From Rhodamnia argentea (taxonomy: Eukaryota; Streptophyta; Magnoliopsida; Myrtales; Myrtaceae): DNA of 64,000 nt. Below the pieces are notes generated by a model. The model saw nothing but the letters and a program-made list of their open reading frames with translations. It did no database searches and was not told where the DNA came from. Position numbers and translations under genes: made by a program. Shown here piece by piece: positions 1 to 11,274 of this stretch. The DNA is taken from NCBI RefSeq assembly GCF_020921035.1, contig NC_063156.1:8928001-8992000 (forward strand). Reading direction: 5' to 3'. Positions within the stretch are counted from its first letter, which is position 1, and each line of letters opens with the position of its first letter.

Positions 1-189
1 TGGCAAGAGCAAACACAGTGACATCAAGTGATCTATATTTGTGAGCAAGTCAAAGATGGTGGAGTTGAGCTTAATTTTTGCAAATCAAAAGATCGGATTG
101 CAGATATTTTAACTAAACCATTGAAGGCGGATTCGTTCGAAAAATTACAGATGATGCTTGGTGTTGTTGATTTCCAAAATCAATTTTGA
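1..189 (+). pseudogene. Copia retrotransposon pol tail (RNase H C-terminus), frameshifted
   Basis: The frame ending in TGA at 187-189 encodes the typical end of Copia polyproteins: EQVKDGGVELNF, then SKDRIADILTKPLKADSFEKL. In intact elements the upstream residues SKHIDIKYHFI precede this in the same frame. Here KHSDIK lies in another frame (about 19-36) and runs into TGA, so at least one small indel separates the two parts. The window starts inside the element, so its 5' part is not visible. The LTR that follows supports the same orientation. Confidence 0.85.
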
Positions 190-197
190 GTGAGGCT

Positions 198-543
198 ATT
201 GGAATAATACAAAATTGATTATTGGGCACATCAGTTGCTGGATGAGAAGATTGCAAGCGTCAAAGAAGAGGCATAAAGACTTTAAGTGGCTGCATTTTCC
301 TAAACAGATTAAGCTGTTTTGGTCTTTAGTATTAATGATTTGTGGTTGTTATGTTTTCTTCATTTAATTCTCATTCTTTTTGTAAGATCCAATTCATATA
401 TAAAGGAATGTAATCATGAGTTGTAAATCAAGCCAAAGCACAAAGCCACATCCCGCATTCTCAACAAGAAGCTCTCCCTCCAATTTCTACTGTGCTCTTT
501 TCCCTAGTTTTCAAGGTTTTAAATTATTCTTCTGGTTCCAACA
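198..543 (+). mobile_element. 3' LTR of the Copia element
   Basis: It starts TATTGGAATAATAC just after the pol stop and a degenerate purine tract; the first two bases were probably TG. It ends in TTCCAACA, the usual Copia LTR end. A TATA-like stretch (catatataaagg) lies at about 395-406. The length is 346 bp. The flank GACTA follows at 544. The 5' LTR is outside the window, so the pair cannot be compared. Confidence 0.7.
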
Positions 544-561
544 GACTAATATCCGTGGGCT

Positions 562-1185
562 TTTCGAGGATGGAGAAGCGGCAGTGCAGTCGTCACCCTT
601 TGACACATTCGCAACATTGTGTGACTCCCAAGTTGAAGTTGAACACTGCAAAAACGATGGAAAATCATCGTCATTAAAGAACAGAAACTTGAGATTGATT
701 TTGTTGGCCATTGAAGCTCGAGATTGATTGCACGTATAAGTGACAGAGAGTGGAACGGTCGGAGCAGACCGCTTAAAAATTATAATAAAACCAGAAGCAA
801 AAACAAATTCGACTTGCTAGAATCAAAACACACTGTAAAGCCTTTCATTACCGGAGAACAAAAGCAAAAGAAAAATCTAAAAATTGTAAAAGCAATTTCG
901 GTAACATTTTTTCTAGGGAGCTTCTGGAAATTGGGTATTCTGCTTCTAATTCTCGATTGAAATTAAAGCTGATGAAAATAGAACAACTTCGATTTAGAAA
1001 CAGAGGAATTAGTAAGCATGTATGGATGTGTACTTCCTAATTGGTTCCGGCTTTCTTTCATTGCAGTACAAATTTGGGTCCACATATATATGTTTGGGGG
1101 ATTGCTTTTGCTTTGCTTGCTTTTTGGTGTTTTCATATTTGTTGTTGCTTTGATTAACTCTGGTAATGAAATGCTCAAAAGACGA
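562..1185 (+). repeat. Left edge of tandem segmental duplication unit A
   Basis: From TTTCGAGGATGGAGAAGC onward this stretch matches 23083-23340 on the same strand, with small indels and roughly 10 percent mismatches by eye. The later part (about 960-1185) also resembles 30525-30720. It marks where the duplicated block begins, some 20 bp after the Copia LTR. No gene is convincing here. Short open frames exist but none is conserved between copies. Confidence 0.7.
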
Positions 1186-1509
1186 TGTCAAGATCCGAAC
1201 CCCGCGAGCTCGTAAACATCCTCTCTGGCCAAGACTGTGTATAGTTCTCTATGATCCAAAAGGCCAACAAAACATAAAACATGCGGAAGCAACAACAATC
1301 TTCGTACAAAAACTAACAACACTACGATAATTTGGGATGGTAAAACACATTTATGTACATATATACATAGTTGTTACAAACTTCCAAACCTATGGCTTGA
1401 GAGGCCTTTGTACAAGCCTGTGACCACCAAACAAAAAGGACTACGTGGTCGAAGCCCACTACACTTCCAAAAGAAAACTCTCTCTATCAAAGCCAAGAGG
1501 CCAACTATC

Positions 1510-2016
1510 CTAAGCCTCGTCCTCGCTATCCGGCATTATCTCATCTACAGATGCTAGCTCATACTCGTCCATCTCTGGTGGTTGCTCCGCATCCGAAGGC
1601 TCCACAACTTCCCCATCTTCTTTAGGCGCCACAGCATCTGGGCTGGGCTCTACGTCATCGGGACCAGCGTCCGAGTGCACCACTACGCCATCTGGAGGTG
1701 GAGTACTAGTGGGGTCCCATTCCCCAACACCATCGTAGGGAATATCGAAACCAATCAACGGACCCACTGTCAAGTCCCCATGACGGTACGTCCACGCCAT
1801 GTATGTGTGGGTCTTCCAAAAGAGCTCTCCGGTGTCCACCCAAATCGTAGTTACGTGCCTATAATACACCTTATCTTCTCCCACCGGATACTCGGTAACT
1901 ACCGTATTCATGTCTCGTGGGATCCCGAACCTCCGGGGCGGATCATTCATTACTAAGGCGGAGGGTCCGAAAAGAGAAAGCCCACGACGGGGTGAGAATA
2001 AATCTCGGTTAGCCAA
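1510..2016 (-). CDS. Hypothetical 168-aa open frame inside the LTR-type insertion
   Basis: I do not recognise this protein. It starts at an ATG (2016), keeps an open frame for 168 codons, and has two parts. Residues 1 to about 95 are mixed, with aromatic patches such as VYYRHVTTIWVDTGELFWKTHTYMAW. The C-terminal third is rich in Asp, Glu and Pro (VEPSPDAVAPKEDGEVVEPSD) and ends EDEA. No signal peptide or membrane segment is visible. It lies wholly within the LTR-type insertion and on its inferred sense strand, so it may be an element-encoded accessory frame or a chance frame in repeat DNA. Confidence 0.3.
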   Translation of the reverse strand: MANRDLFSPRRGLSLFGPSALVMNDPPRRFGIPRDMNTVVTEYPVGEDKVYYRHVTTIWVDTGELFWKTHTYMAWTYRHGDLTVGPLIGFDIPYDGVGEWDPTSTPPPDGVVVHSDAGPDDVEPSPDAVAPKEDGEVVEPSDAEQPPEMDEYELASVDEIMPDSEDEA

Positions 2017-2159
2017 TCCCTAATCCTAGGTTAGGGTGCTAGTGCCTCCAGACACAACCTCCGGGAACAATTTCCCACAATTCTTCCTTGAGTCAAAAAT
2101 TCCACAAATAAATTCCAAAATAATCCATTCTTTTTCTAAAAATTGCCACACCTTCCCAA

Positions 2160-2720
2160 ATATTCTACGTTGCTCCCATATCGGCGTTCCACGCCTCAGA
2201 TTGTCAATAAAATATTCCACGTTGCTCAAATGCCTACGTTCCACGCCTCAGGCTATAATATAAATATTCCACGTTATTCAAATGCCCGCATTTAACGTAT
2301 CGGGCTATCATATAAAATTCCACGTTGGTCCAGAGCCCGCATTGAATGCATCGGACTATATTATAACTAGACGGACCCGCGTAATAACGCCTCAGGCCAT
2401 TATAAATTTTCCATATTGATCCAAGGCCCGTGTTTAACGCATCAGGCCATCATATAAAATTCTACATTGGTCCGGAGCCCGCGTTTAATGCATCAGGCTA
2501 AATTATAACTGGACGGACCCACATAATAACGCCTCAGGTCACTATTCCACGTTTAACGCCTCATGATATTATAATAAGCACAACCCCGCGTTTAATGCCT
2601 CAGGGTAAAATAATAATAACCGAGCCCGCGTCATAACGCCTCAGGCTAAATATGGTCTTAAAATCACGAACCCCACGTAATAACGCCTCGGGGTATATCT
2701 CCACACTTCCTCCCAATTAT
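2160..2720 (+). repeat. Degenerate tandem array with core CCCGCGTTTAACGCCTCAGG
   Basis: About ten copies of a degenerate unit recur at roughly 40-60 bp spacing. Each has a core like CCCGCRTTTAAYGCNTCAGGC followed by an AT-rich spacer (ATYATATAAAATTCCACGTT). It lies inside the 3.5-kb LTR-type insertion. Variation between units suggests an old array. Confidence 0.65.
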
Positions 2721-2834
2721 TCCACTTAAGACCATATAGCAACAATAATTCCTCGATTGCTCATCCAATACCACACGATCACTTAAATCCTTTCGATCGA
2801 TCAATCTTCATCACGTGGCCATGCTAAATTTCCT

Positions 2835-3360
2835 GATCAGCAGATCGAGACCACCCGGTCTCACCAATTTCCTCCGATGACAGATCAAAATCACACGAGC
2901 TTCTCAATTTTTCTCCAACAATAGATCGGGACCACACGATCTTTCCAATTTTCCTTATTTGCCCAATCGAGACCACTCGATTAAATTGTACTGGGCAAAT
3001 ACTTGATTGGGACCACGTGATTCACTCACGTTGAACAAACGAGTAATCAGGACCACCCGATTAAATCACGCACAAGTCGTCAGCCAATCGGGCCGCACGA
3101 CTAATTTTTGTCACCATAAAAATTAATCTACGCCACATGATCGAAATTATTCTAACATGGCAATTATTAATCACCGTCCGATCGAAATTCCACTAACGTA
3201 CGGTTAATACGCACCAATTAATCAAACTATACTAACATGGCAATTAATCGTGGCCATAAGATTAAAATATCTTCACGTGCGATTATTCTCCACCACTCGA
3301 TTAATCTTCACTAAGCAGGAAATAATCTTGGCCGTCGGATCAATCTTCCTAAACAAGCTT
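2835..3360 (+). repeat. Degenerate array of short inverted motifs (GATCGGGACCACNCGATC type)
   Basis: The motif RATCGRGACCAC(N)1-2CGATY recurs about every 60-80 bp, for example GATCGGGACCACACGATC near 2933 and ATCGAGACCACTCGATT near 2966. Each unit carries its own short inverted repeat around a GGGACCAC centre. Later units drift to GATCGAAATTC and TTAATCGTGGCC forms. The function is unknown; it is part of the LTR-type insertion. Confidence 0.5.
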
Positions 3361-4737
3361 CAGTATGAGCCGTCGGATTAAAGCATGATAAGCTAGATTA
3401 AATCCTAGCCATCCAATTCTAATCATGCATTTTCACTATTCATGCAAGAACACATTTCTCTCTCCTCCCTTCATCTTCATTTTCGGCCAAGGCATGATCC
3501 AAGGGCAAAACCAACCAATTTTTCACCAAATCTTCTCCTTTTTATGTCTATTAGCAACCTAGATACCTAATTTAAGGTTAGAGACCAACTTACTACTATT
3601 CTAGTAAGTTTTCCGGCAAGAAATCGAGAGAGGTTTTGACCCCAATCCGGCGGCACCGGCGACTCTCTTTGCCAGGCTAAAAACCCACAAGATCCGGCCG
3701 TTCCTGGTAACTCACGGCGGTAGTCGAGCTCCGGCGGTTTAAGGCGACACCGACAGCGGCTTGGAAAAATTTCGGTGAGAGAGAGTGAGGGAGAGAGGAT
3801 TTTCGGCTAAGGAGTGAGGTAGAGAGAGAGTGAGGTAGAGTGAGAGTATTCTTGAAAAATAAAGAAGAAGGCCAAAAACATTACTTAATAAAAGGTTGGA
3901 TATTTTTGGCATAGATATTTTTGGTGTCTTGAATGCAAGAGGGCAAAAAAGTAATTTCCCTCCACAAGACTAGTCAAATTTCGACCAACGGGGAGAAACA
4001 ACCAAAATGCCCTTCGGTCCAAGTGAAAAATTGGGTATTCTTCAAGGAAAAATGGGTCTTTTCCCATTTCCAGTCCAAATTTTATTTTTCCTGAACCCTT
4101 TGGGGAGAACCGCGAAGAAATTATACACTGGATGACGAACCGTCCAAAATTTAATTATTGAAACCCCTGAAGGTCCGATGTCAAATTCTGAAGCTCGATT
4201 CGCGATCAATCTCGATCAATTGAAATTTCAGCGTATCTCAAACTAACGGGCGATTTTTAGGAGTTACGCGAATCGATCCGTGATTAATATCACGTTTAAT
4301 AATTACCCGAGCCATGGCGACTTTGGTTGTCATTCAATTGCGAGGGTCAATCACTAGTCCCGATGGACAAGATCGTTAGAAAATAATTTAGGGACATTCG
4401 GAACCCACACGAGGTCAAACGGAATCGGAACCCACACGAGGTCAAACGGAATCACCCGTGACCAAGCGTAGGGTATTATCCAAATCGTTCCTTAATCATT
4501 CTAGAATCGGCGTATATTGGTTCAAAATATTCCTTCGATAATTTTCATGGTCAAAGAGTCAATGCATGATCAAGTTCTTAGGTCCACGTACATGATTTTC
4601 GTAGCTAGCCATTCCCATTTGGTTAATCTACTCAAGATGGACCATTCCCGAGTGAGATTAGACTGAAATACATCAATGAGACCTTTCATTTATTCAAGAC
4701 TTCGAAAACGAGTCGGAATACGGGATGTTATAGACGA

Positions 4738-5640
4738 GAACTTTGTGCGGGCAGAGTATCGAGTTGGGTGTGTGTCTCTCTTTTTCAACAACTGGCATTG
4801 TTGCCCGATGGCCTTTATTGACGTGGGAAAAGTTGGTAAAGGGGACGCAGATTGAAATCGAAAGTGATGAAAACAGAGCAAACTTTGATTGAAAACAGAG
4901 GAATCACTAAGCACGTATTTTTTGGGCGTTGCTTTTGCTTTGCTTTGCTTTTCTTTGGGGTGTGCTTGTCTTGGATAGGGGACCGCAAAAGACGACCCCT
5001 TTGTGCTTGATTAATTCTGATTAATGAACCGCTCAAAAGACAATAAATTTGCGCGGGCTGAGTCACAAATTTAATATGTTATTTGGTTTGAATTCCAAAT
5101 GTGGATGGCAACACAGTTTATAAGTGTGGAACCATCGACTTTTGAATTTATAATTGGATGACAACAAATGTATATGCAATAAAACTAACTTTAAACATCT
5201 CCATTTTATTTTATAGATATTTAGACTAGAAATTAAAGCAAACAAATACCACTACATCTACTTCTTGTTAATGGAACAAATTTTGCAATTATTAAGTATA
5301 ACATCGTCTTCATTCAGCAAAATGGCGACCCATTTGCGTGCAAATTCACGGCGCACGACCAAGAAAAAAGAAGCTACTTCTTTGTCAATCCACGACGACA
5401 ATTTTAGCCAACGTCTCCGATGTGGACTCTTCTTGTTTAGATGGTTTATCCAGCAATCTACACCGTTGAATCAGTACATCCTCGGTCAGTCTTAATCATG
5501 AACTCCAATTGCCCCTAGTGGGTCGGGGAGCACGTTGACCGAGTCTTCTCCACAAAAGTCGCTTGACCAATTTCGGATGTTGTTCGGGATTAAAAAATTA
5601 TTTGAAAAGCCACGTTGATTTGTAAAAAAAAAAAAAAGAA
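4738..5640 (+). repeat. TNL upstream module, copy 1 (in front of TNL-A)
   Basis: Copy 1 of a module of about 0.9 kb that recurs at 24060-25040, 29090-29600 and 30420-31345. Signature blocks in order are AACTTTGTGCGGGC, TTTGCTTTGCTTGC or variants, GCGACCCATTTGC, and GGTCGGGGAGCACGTTGACC followed by GTTCGGGATTCAAAAA. It ends in an A-rich run and (AAAG)n near 5620-5655. It lies 0.5-1.4 kb upstream of the TIR start in copies 1 and 4, so it may carry the TNL promoter region. Short open frames inside are not conserved. Confidence 0.65.
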
Positions 5641-5983
5641 AGAAAGAAAGAAACAAAAAAAATCATATAATCCAGCCGATTGATAAGTTTTTGTCGTTGG
5701 CCCGTGCGTTACAACCAGGAGCATCTGCACAACTTTTTGCTCTCTTATCTTTCTTAATTAACAGAAAAAGCAAGTCAAGTCTGAATGAAGAAGCACCTTC
5801 CGCGTTATGCTGCTAGTTTTCCTTTCCGATCACCATCCGTTGCAGCGGTTCGATTTAGCGTGAAGAGTCTTGAATCGTTGGACGGCAAGAGCTCAGCATC
5901 GTTCAAGAACGCCGAACAGAGTGTGTTGTGAATCGTTGGAGATCACAGGAGTGGGTGGATTGTGTTGTCTGAGCATTCCTCAG

Positions 5984-6145
5984 GTAATCCATAACTCCTT
6001 ACTCTTTTTTCTTCTGATGACTTCCAGATCGAGCTCCGGGAGACGTTTCTGCAATCCCCAGATCTGGGGTTCCATATTTCTCCTCTCTGTTTCCTGCTTT
6101 CTTTTGAGGTTCTGCTCCCATCAATCTCTTTTACCGCCTTTTTAG
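5984..6145 (+). other. Predicted intron in the 5' leader of TNL-A
   Basis: The donor CCTCAG|GTAATCC and the acceptor TTTTTAG|GTGAATTTTG are conserved with TNL-B (31594-31782). Splicing would join a leader exon (start undefined, around 5830) to the exon carrying the TIR start codon. The inside is T-rich, as expected for a plant intron. Transcript data would settle it. Confidence 0.5.
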
Positions 6146-6179
6146 GTGAATTTTGAACGCGGAGCCCAGAAGATCCGAT

Positions 6180-6811
6180 ATGGTGGGCGTCTTCCTCAAT
6201 TTCTTTTACTGGCTTTGTAGCATCTGCTCCACCAATTCTCTCGAGATGGAAAGAGAAGAACCCACTCCTTCAGCAGAAGATCCGACGTACGGGGCGTCTT
6301 CCTCATCGACCTCTCCTAGTGCAGGTGACTATGGAGGTGGAACCAAAAAGACGAAGGGAGATAATTACGAAGTGTTCTTGAGCTTTAGAGGGAAAGACAC
6401 TCGTCAAGGCTTCACCGATCATCTCTACACGAGCCTTGTCAATGCAGGAATTCGCGTGTTCAGAGACGACAATGATCTCCGCGTTGGCGAGGGGATTGCT
6501 GAGGAGCTTCTCTGCAGTATTACACAGTCCAAGATCTCGATCCCGGTTTTCTCGGAGAACTACACTTCTAGCAAATGGTGCCTTCGCGAGCTAACTCACA
6601 TGTTGAAGTGCAAGGAAACCAACGGGCAATTAGTGTGGCCCGTATTTTACAAAGTGGCACCCTCACAAGTGCGGCATCTTACAGGGAGATTGGGAAAGTC
6701 TATCAATGCACGGGGAGAGAAATTGGACGAAATGGTTGTGAAGGAATGGGAGAAAGCACTTGAAGAAGTCGGCTCCTTGAAAGGATGGGAATCCGAGAAA
6801 ATTCATAATGG
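6180..6811 (+). pseudogene. TNL-A exon 1: N-terminal anchor and TIR domain (open)
   Basis: This exon is open throughout. The first ATG (6180) gives a hydrophobic N-terminus, VGVFLNFFYWLCSICSTN, then a Ser/Gly-rich linker and the TIR core: YEVFLSFRGKDTR, AGIRVFRDDNDLRVG, ITQSKISIPVFSENY and SSKWCLREL with the putative catalytic Glu. An alternative start is Met at 6246 (MEREEP). Flax L6 also has a signal-anchor-like N-terminus, so a membrane tether is plausible here. The exon ends HNG with donor GG|GTACTT at 6812. The intron is 111 bp. Confidence 0.85.
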
Positions 6812-6922
6812 GTACTTTATTCTCCACCAACATATTGTTTAGTTTGTCACAAGTAGATCTTTTTTCCAAACGGATTTAAAATATTTGCCATCCCATACTC
6901 AAAATTTTATGTTATTTGATAG

Positions 6923-7119
6923 GCATGAAGGAGCACTTGTTAACATTGTTGTCGGGGAGGCTATGTGCGAATTAAATAGAAATTTTCGGCTAACTCTTCC
7001 CAAAGAGTTGGTTGGAGTTGATGATCGTGTGGAAGAGATTATGAGCCCGATAGATGCTAAATTTACAAATTCGACGATTCTCGGAATCTATGGAATGGGC
7101 GGCATCGGTAAGACAACTC
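6923..7119 (+). pseudogene. TNL-A exon 2, 5' part: start of NB-ARC up to the P-loop
   Basis: The acceptor TTGATAG|G precedes HEGALVNIVV. LPKELVGVDDRVEEI follows, then the P-loop YGMGGIGKTT. The reading is cut at 7119, inside the codon after GKTT, by the LTR insertion at 7120. If the P-loop region were translated without splicing across the insertion, the frame would end at TGA 7137-7139. Confidence 0.85.
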
Positions 7120-10100
7120 TGTTGACACCTAAATTTTGATTTTTCTTAAATTATTTTCACAAAAATGAGAATTAGCCTTGATTCTCACAAAAAAAATTAG
7201 TTTTCATGTATTGCTATATAACTTAAGCATGCATTGCATTTGTGCTATTTCGCGCCGATGACAGGATTTGGATTCGGATTGACATGCGGAAGACCGGAGC
7301 CCATATTCCATAATTCGGCCATCATAAGGGAGCAAGTGTCGAAAATCACAAGGCCTTAGGGTCTAATTTTCAGTCCACTAAATTTTGATTTCGAAAAAGG
7401 CTTTTTAATTAAAGTTCACTAACCAAAATAAGGCCAAAACTTGAGCCCGCATTATCAGACTTTGACCTAGGGTTTCTCTATATAAACATGGCTAGGTCAC
7501 GTGAAAGAGGGAGGCCAATAAAATTCCACACACGGCACATTTTGGAGAGAGAAGGGGAGGCGTCGTTCATTGTTCTGAGCATACAAGGGAAGTCTCAATT
7601 GGGCTCCCAGTGGAGATCATGGAGTCTTGAAAGCCAACTTCTTTTTTTCCTCTATCATGGTTAATTGGTTATTGGTACCGTTAATTTTTTCCTCCATCTT
7701 GGCTCTTCCTTGTTTTGTTTTCTTGCTGATTACACAAAATTGAAAGACACGGCATATTGGAGGGCCACGAAGTGGAAGACGCACATCTCTCTCCCTCTGG
7801 TCTTCATCGACAATGGTAGATTCATGGCGACAAAAAGGAGGATTGAGGTTCTCCACGGAAAAGAAGTGGTGGTTTTGATCTGGAGGGGTCCACGAGATAC
7901 ATTGGAGAGGATATGAACGAAAAAACTGTTTCGGCCGAGTCCTCTGCTTGCTACGCCAGCCAAGCTTCAAGGATGGATTATTGCTAATCTGTCATATCAC
8001 TACAAACCGCTTGGAGGACACGTTCTGATCAACTGAGATGAGAAGGCCAGAAGTTTAGAGGATGAATCGTCCACCGCGAGAAGAAGAAGACAAAAAGGGA
8101 TCTCCCCATCATCACTTTTTGTCTTTTTGTTTCCTCTAATTTCAACATACAGGTCTCGCATGAATACTAGGAGATTTTGAAAAGCAGACTTTCACCGGGA
8201 CTCTCTCATTGGTATCAACAATAGCCTAGTCATCCTCGACGATCCTGACGAGCCTAGCAGCCTCGCCGATCGCTCGTCACAGACGCTGGGGAGCAAACCT
8301 TCGAGTCTCTATCAATAGTCTCGTTGTGACTAACTCGGTGTTGATTCGCTCGCGTTGGCCTACAAGCTGTTGCTGTTTGGGATGCACCATTGGTCTCCCT
8401 CGTCCTTTAACAATTTCGTGCTTTGAAGTCATAATTATGTTTAATTTCGGGCAGAGTCTGTGGTGCTTATTTTGCAAATGCAAACTTATTGTTGCTTTTG
8501 TAATATCAATTGCCTACAAGTGAAGACCATGCAGGATTGTTATTACATAAAATTCAGGATCTGGCGTGTGTCCTCTTAGAGTCAAAAGAGGAATTCATGC
8601 AGTTCACAGTGAAGGCCGTTGTTAAAAAAGGAAGAGAAAGTTCTTGTGCTTCATGCAGATTTTGAAGGTGGGGTGGACAACTGAAGCCACGCAATTTCTC
8701 ATGCACGGCCTCATGAGGAGGAAAACAAGTTGAATCAAAAGGAACAATCGAAGAAGTTTACGGCATAGATTTTCCTCTGACGAAACTCACACTTCGAGAC
8801 CGTCGCCACCATAATTTCACGAATCACTTGGGGTTCAGGCCTTGTTTTTTTAAGTTTTTCCCTTCTTGATTCTTTCCTATTTTATTTTATTTTTAGATTG
8901 TCCATGCCAAAAGGAAACGAGAGAATTAAGGGGTTTCTTCGCACATGTTCTGAAGGTCCGCACAAAGAGGACTCCCCAAAGAGATTGGTTCTGAATTCGA
9001 ATTCGGAAAGTTATCCGCGAATTAGGTAACAATCGTAATCTGAATATATTTTAGATACATTGTTGCCTATTTTGAGTTATTCTTATATAATCATATCTTG
9101 AGCAGGTTGTTATTTCTAATATATCTTGCAGAGATTGTTGCTTGTATTTGGAAAGTGCAGTTTTATAGAAAAGACAATATTGTGTTAGAGATGGCGCAAT
9201 ATTCCCTTATAGATAAATTGCCACAACATCGAATAACTCCTGATCTGGCTGATTTCTTTTACTTTTTTTTTTTCCATCTTATCCTTTTTTATCTCATGTT
9301 TATTTTATGCTCATCTTTATAATTGTTATTTAAGGATTGAACATTATTAAACAATCTTCCCATAATATATGCTCCCCTATGTGCCTTGTCCCTCGGAAAA
9401 CGTACATTAAAGGCAACATATGACTTCGATCTCGAAGTACGATCGTGCCCGTACGTGTGAATTAGATATCAAATCCTCGATCTTGAGGAGCGGATCGCTA
9501 ATTCCTAAATAGAATTTCAAGGTTTGCCCTATGTATATAGGGACGACGGTAATTCTATAATATATTCACTTGCTAACCCTAATCTCGGGGGATGTTGTGA
9601 ATAAAAATCGGAATTTCGGATTTGAAGGTGTTTTATGGGCAATATTGTTTATTTTTGTTCAAATTTCACTGTTTTCATGGTTTAAATAATTTCTTAAAAA
9701 ATCCCAAAAAAGATGTCACGTTTTCTTAAGTTAAATCACATTTCTCTTCACTTCTTGCATGAAAATAATGTCTAATAAAATTAGGACTTTGAGAAATCAA
9801 TTTCTTAAGTTAAATTAGATGTTACTTCACATTAGAGTAGTTTTTACCTTTATTTTTTCATGAATCCGAAAATACACCAAAATATACCAAAAAATACCAT
9901 CCACGTTGCATAGCATTATAGTTTAGTTTGCATTATTATATTTTCTTTGTCATGCATATTTGCCACGTCATTATGCCATGTCACGTAGTTTTGCCATGTC
10001 ATTACATCTCATTTGTCATATAGGTAGATTGCATTAGCATTGCATTTAATAAAAGAAAACCCCAAAAAAATTTTAATTCAAATCATCATCAAACTAAGGA

Positions 10101-10370
10101 TTTTTCATGAAAATCGGGTACCGAAAGGGCATTAATTGAAAAGTTAATGTAACCAAGTCCCCGAATCCATTTAATCTCTGGTTCGTATGAAATAAAGTAT
10201 TTTCTCCCGAATACTTTATTTAGGTTTCTAATCTACCTACCATAAAAGATTAGTGGCGGCTCCAATTTAAAATCTCGACGTGTAATTGAACCTAAGTTGC
10301 GATTCGGTAGGACTTGGGAGAGTCCGAATTAGGTTAGTTAATCTAATTAACCAATTTTTAGGTCGTGACA
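7120..10370. mobile_element. 3.25-kb LTR-type insertion inside the NB-ARC of TNL-A
   Basis: Its termini are TGTTGACACC and GGTCGTGACA, which share the TGT/ACA ends. It is flanked by the 5-bp duplication AACTC (7115-7119 and 10371-10375). Restoring one target copy gives AAG ACA ACT CTA GCA AAG, the normal P-loop continuation KTTLAK. No reverse transcriptase, integrase or gag frame is visible, and I see no second internal copy of the terminal sequence. A solo LTR or a non-autonomous LTR element fits. Orientation is not resolved. Short open frames (8277-8523, 9098-9322) look like chance. Confidence 0.8.
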
Positions 10371-10375
10371 AACTC

Positions 10376-11274
10376 TAGCAAAGGTCCTGTACAACAATCT
10401 CTCTAGTCATTTCGAACACCGTAGCTTCTTGACAGATATTCGAGAAACATGCGCACGCAAGGGTATTGAATGCCTGCAAAATCAGCTCATTTACGATATA
10501 CTAAGAAGTACATATGATGTGTCTAATGCTGAGGAGGGAATCGCTGTCATAAGGTCTCGCTTTACAAGTAAGAAAGTCCTCATTGTACTTGACGATGTGG
10601 CTGATAATACTCACTTGAATTGTTTGGCCGGAGACAGGAGTTGGTTTGAAGCTGGTAGTATGGTCATCATAACAACTAGAAACAAGGGTATTCTTGAGGA
10701 GGCTACGGCAAGCCACATCTACCAACTCAAAGAGTTGCCTTCGGATCAATCGCTGATTTTGTTTAGTAGATATGCTTTTCGAAAGGATTCTCCTCAGAGC
10801 AATTATGACATTATCTCTGCTGATGTTGCATCAACCACTGGGGGGCTTCCCTTAGCACTTAAAGTTATAGGTTCATTCTTATGTGGAAAGAGAAAAGAAG
10901 TATGGAAAGATACATTAAAAAAATTAAAGAAGGTGCCTCACATAGAAGTGCAAGAGAAGTTGAAGATAAGTTACGATGCGTTGGATTCTGAGGACAAACA
11001 GATATTTCTGGATATTGCATGTTTTCTTATTGGATGGCGTAAACAAAGTCCGACTTATATGTGGGATGCCTGTGAGTTTTTCCCGGCGAAGGGGATTGAA
11101 GTATTAAGTCTTTTGTCCCTCATTGAAATTGACGAAGGCGGAAAGCTAGTAATGCATGATCAATTAAGAGATCTTGGAAGGGAGATTGTTCGTCAAGAAA
11201 ATCCAATGGAGCCTCGGGAGCACAGTAGATTATGGAATTACAAGGATGCCGAAGATGTGTTTGACAACAGCAAG
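10376..11274 (+). pseudogene. TNL-A exon 2, 3' part: rest of NB-ARC
   Basis: It follows the second target duplication and stays open to the donor AAG|GTAAGA at 11275. Motifs in order: FLTDIRETCARKGIECL (RNBS-A), KKVLIVLDDVAD (kinase 2), GSMVIITTRNKGIL (RNBS-B), TTGGLPLALKVIGSFL (GLPL), IFLDIACFLIGW (RNBS-D-TIR), MWDACEFFPAKG and VMHDQLRDLGREIVR (MHD). MWDAC and HDQLRD are L6-type features. Apart from the LTR insertion this exon has no frameshift. Confidence 0.88.

Larger units (their letters stand above)
1186..4732 (-). mobile_element. 3.5-kb LTR-type insertion (solo LTR or non-autonomous element)
   Basis: It is flanked by the 5-bp duplication GACGA (1181-1185 and 4733-4737). The outer ends are TGTCAAGATC and GGATGTTATA. 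Read on the minus strand it begins TATAACATCC, one base from the common Gypsy LTR start TGTAACATCC, and ends CTTGACA. The related module at 30415-30440 lacks it and reads straight across the target. I see no gag, protease, reverse transcriptase or integrase inside. It contains two degenerate repeat arrays and one minus-strand open frame. A 27-bp direct duplication lies near 4399-4452. A solo LTR of a large Ty3/Gypsy family is most likely. Confidence 0.7.

Noticed and set aside
5870..6145. 91-aa frame just before the TNL-A TIR exon (and 31360-31782 before TNL-B)
   Set aside because: It starts at a non-ATG codon and runs over the predicted leader intron. Donor and acceptor sites conserved in both TNLs explain it as leader DNA.
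7120..10370. A complete LTR retrotransposon within TNL-A
   Set aside because: Good ends and target duplication exist, but no gag-pol frames and no second terminal copy were visible, so it is called a solo LTR or non-autonomous element.
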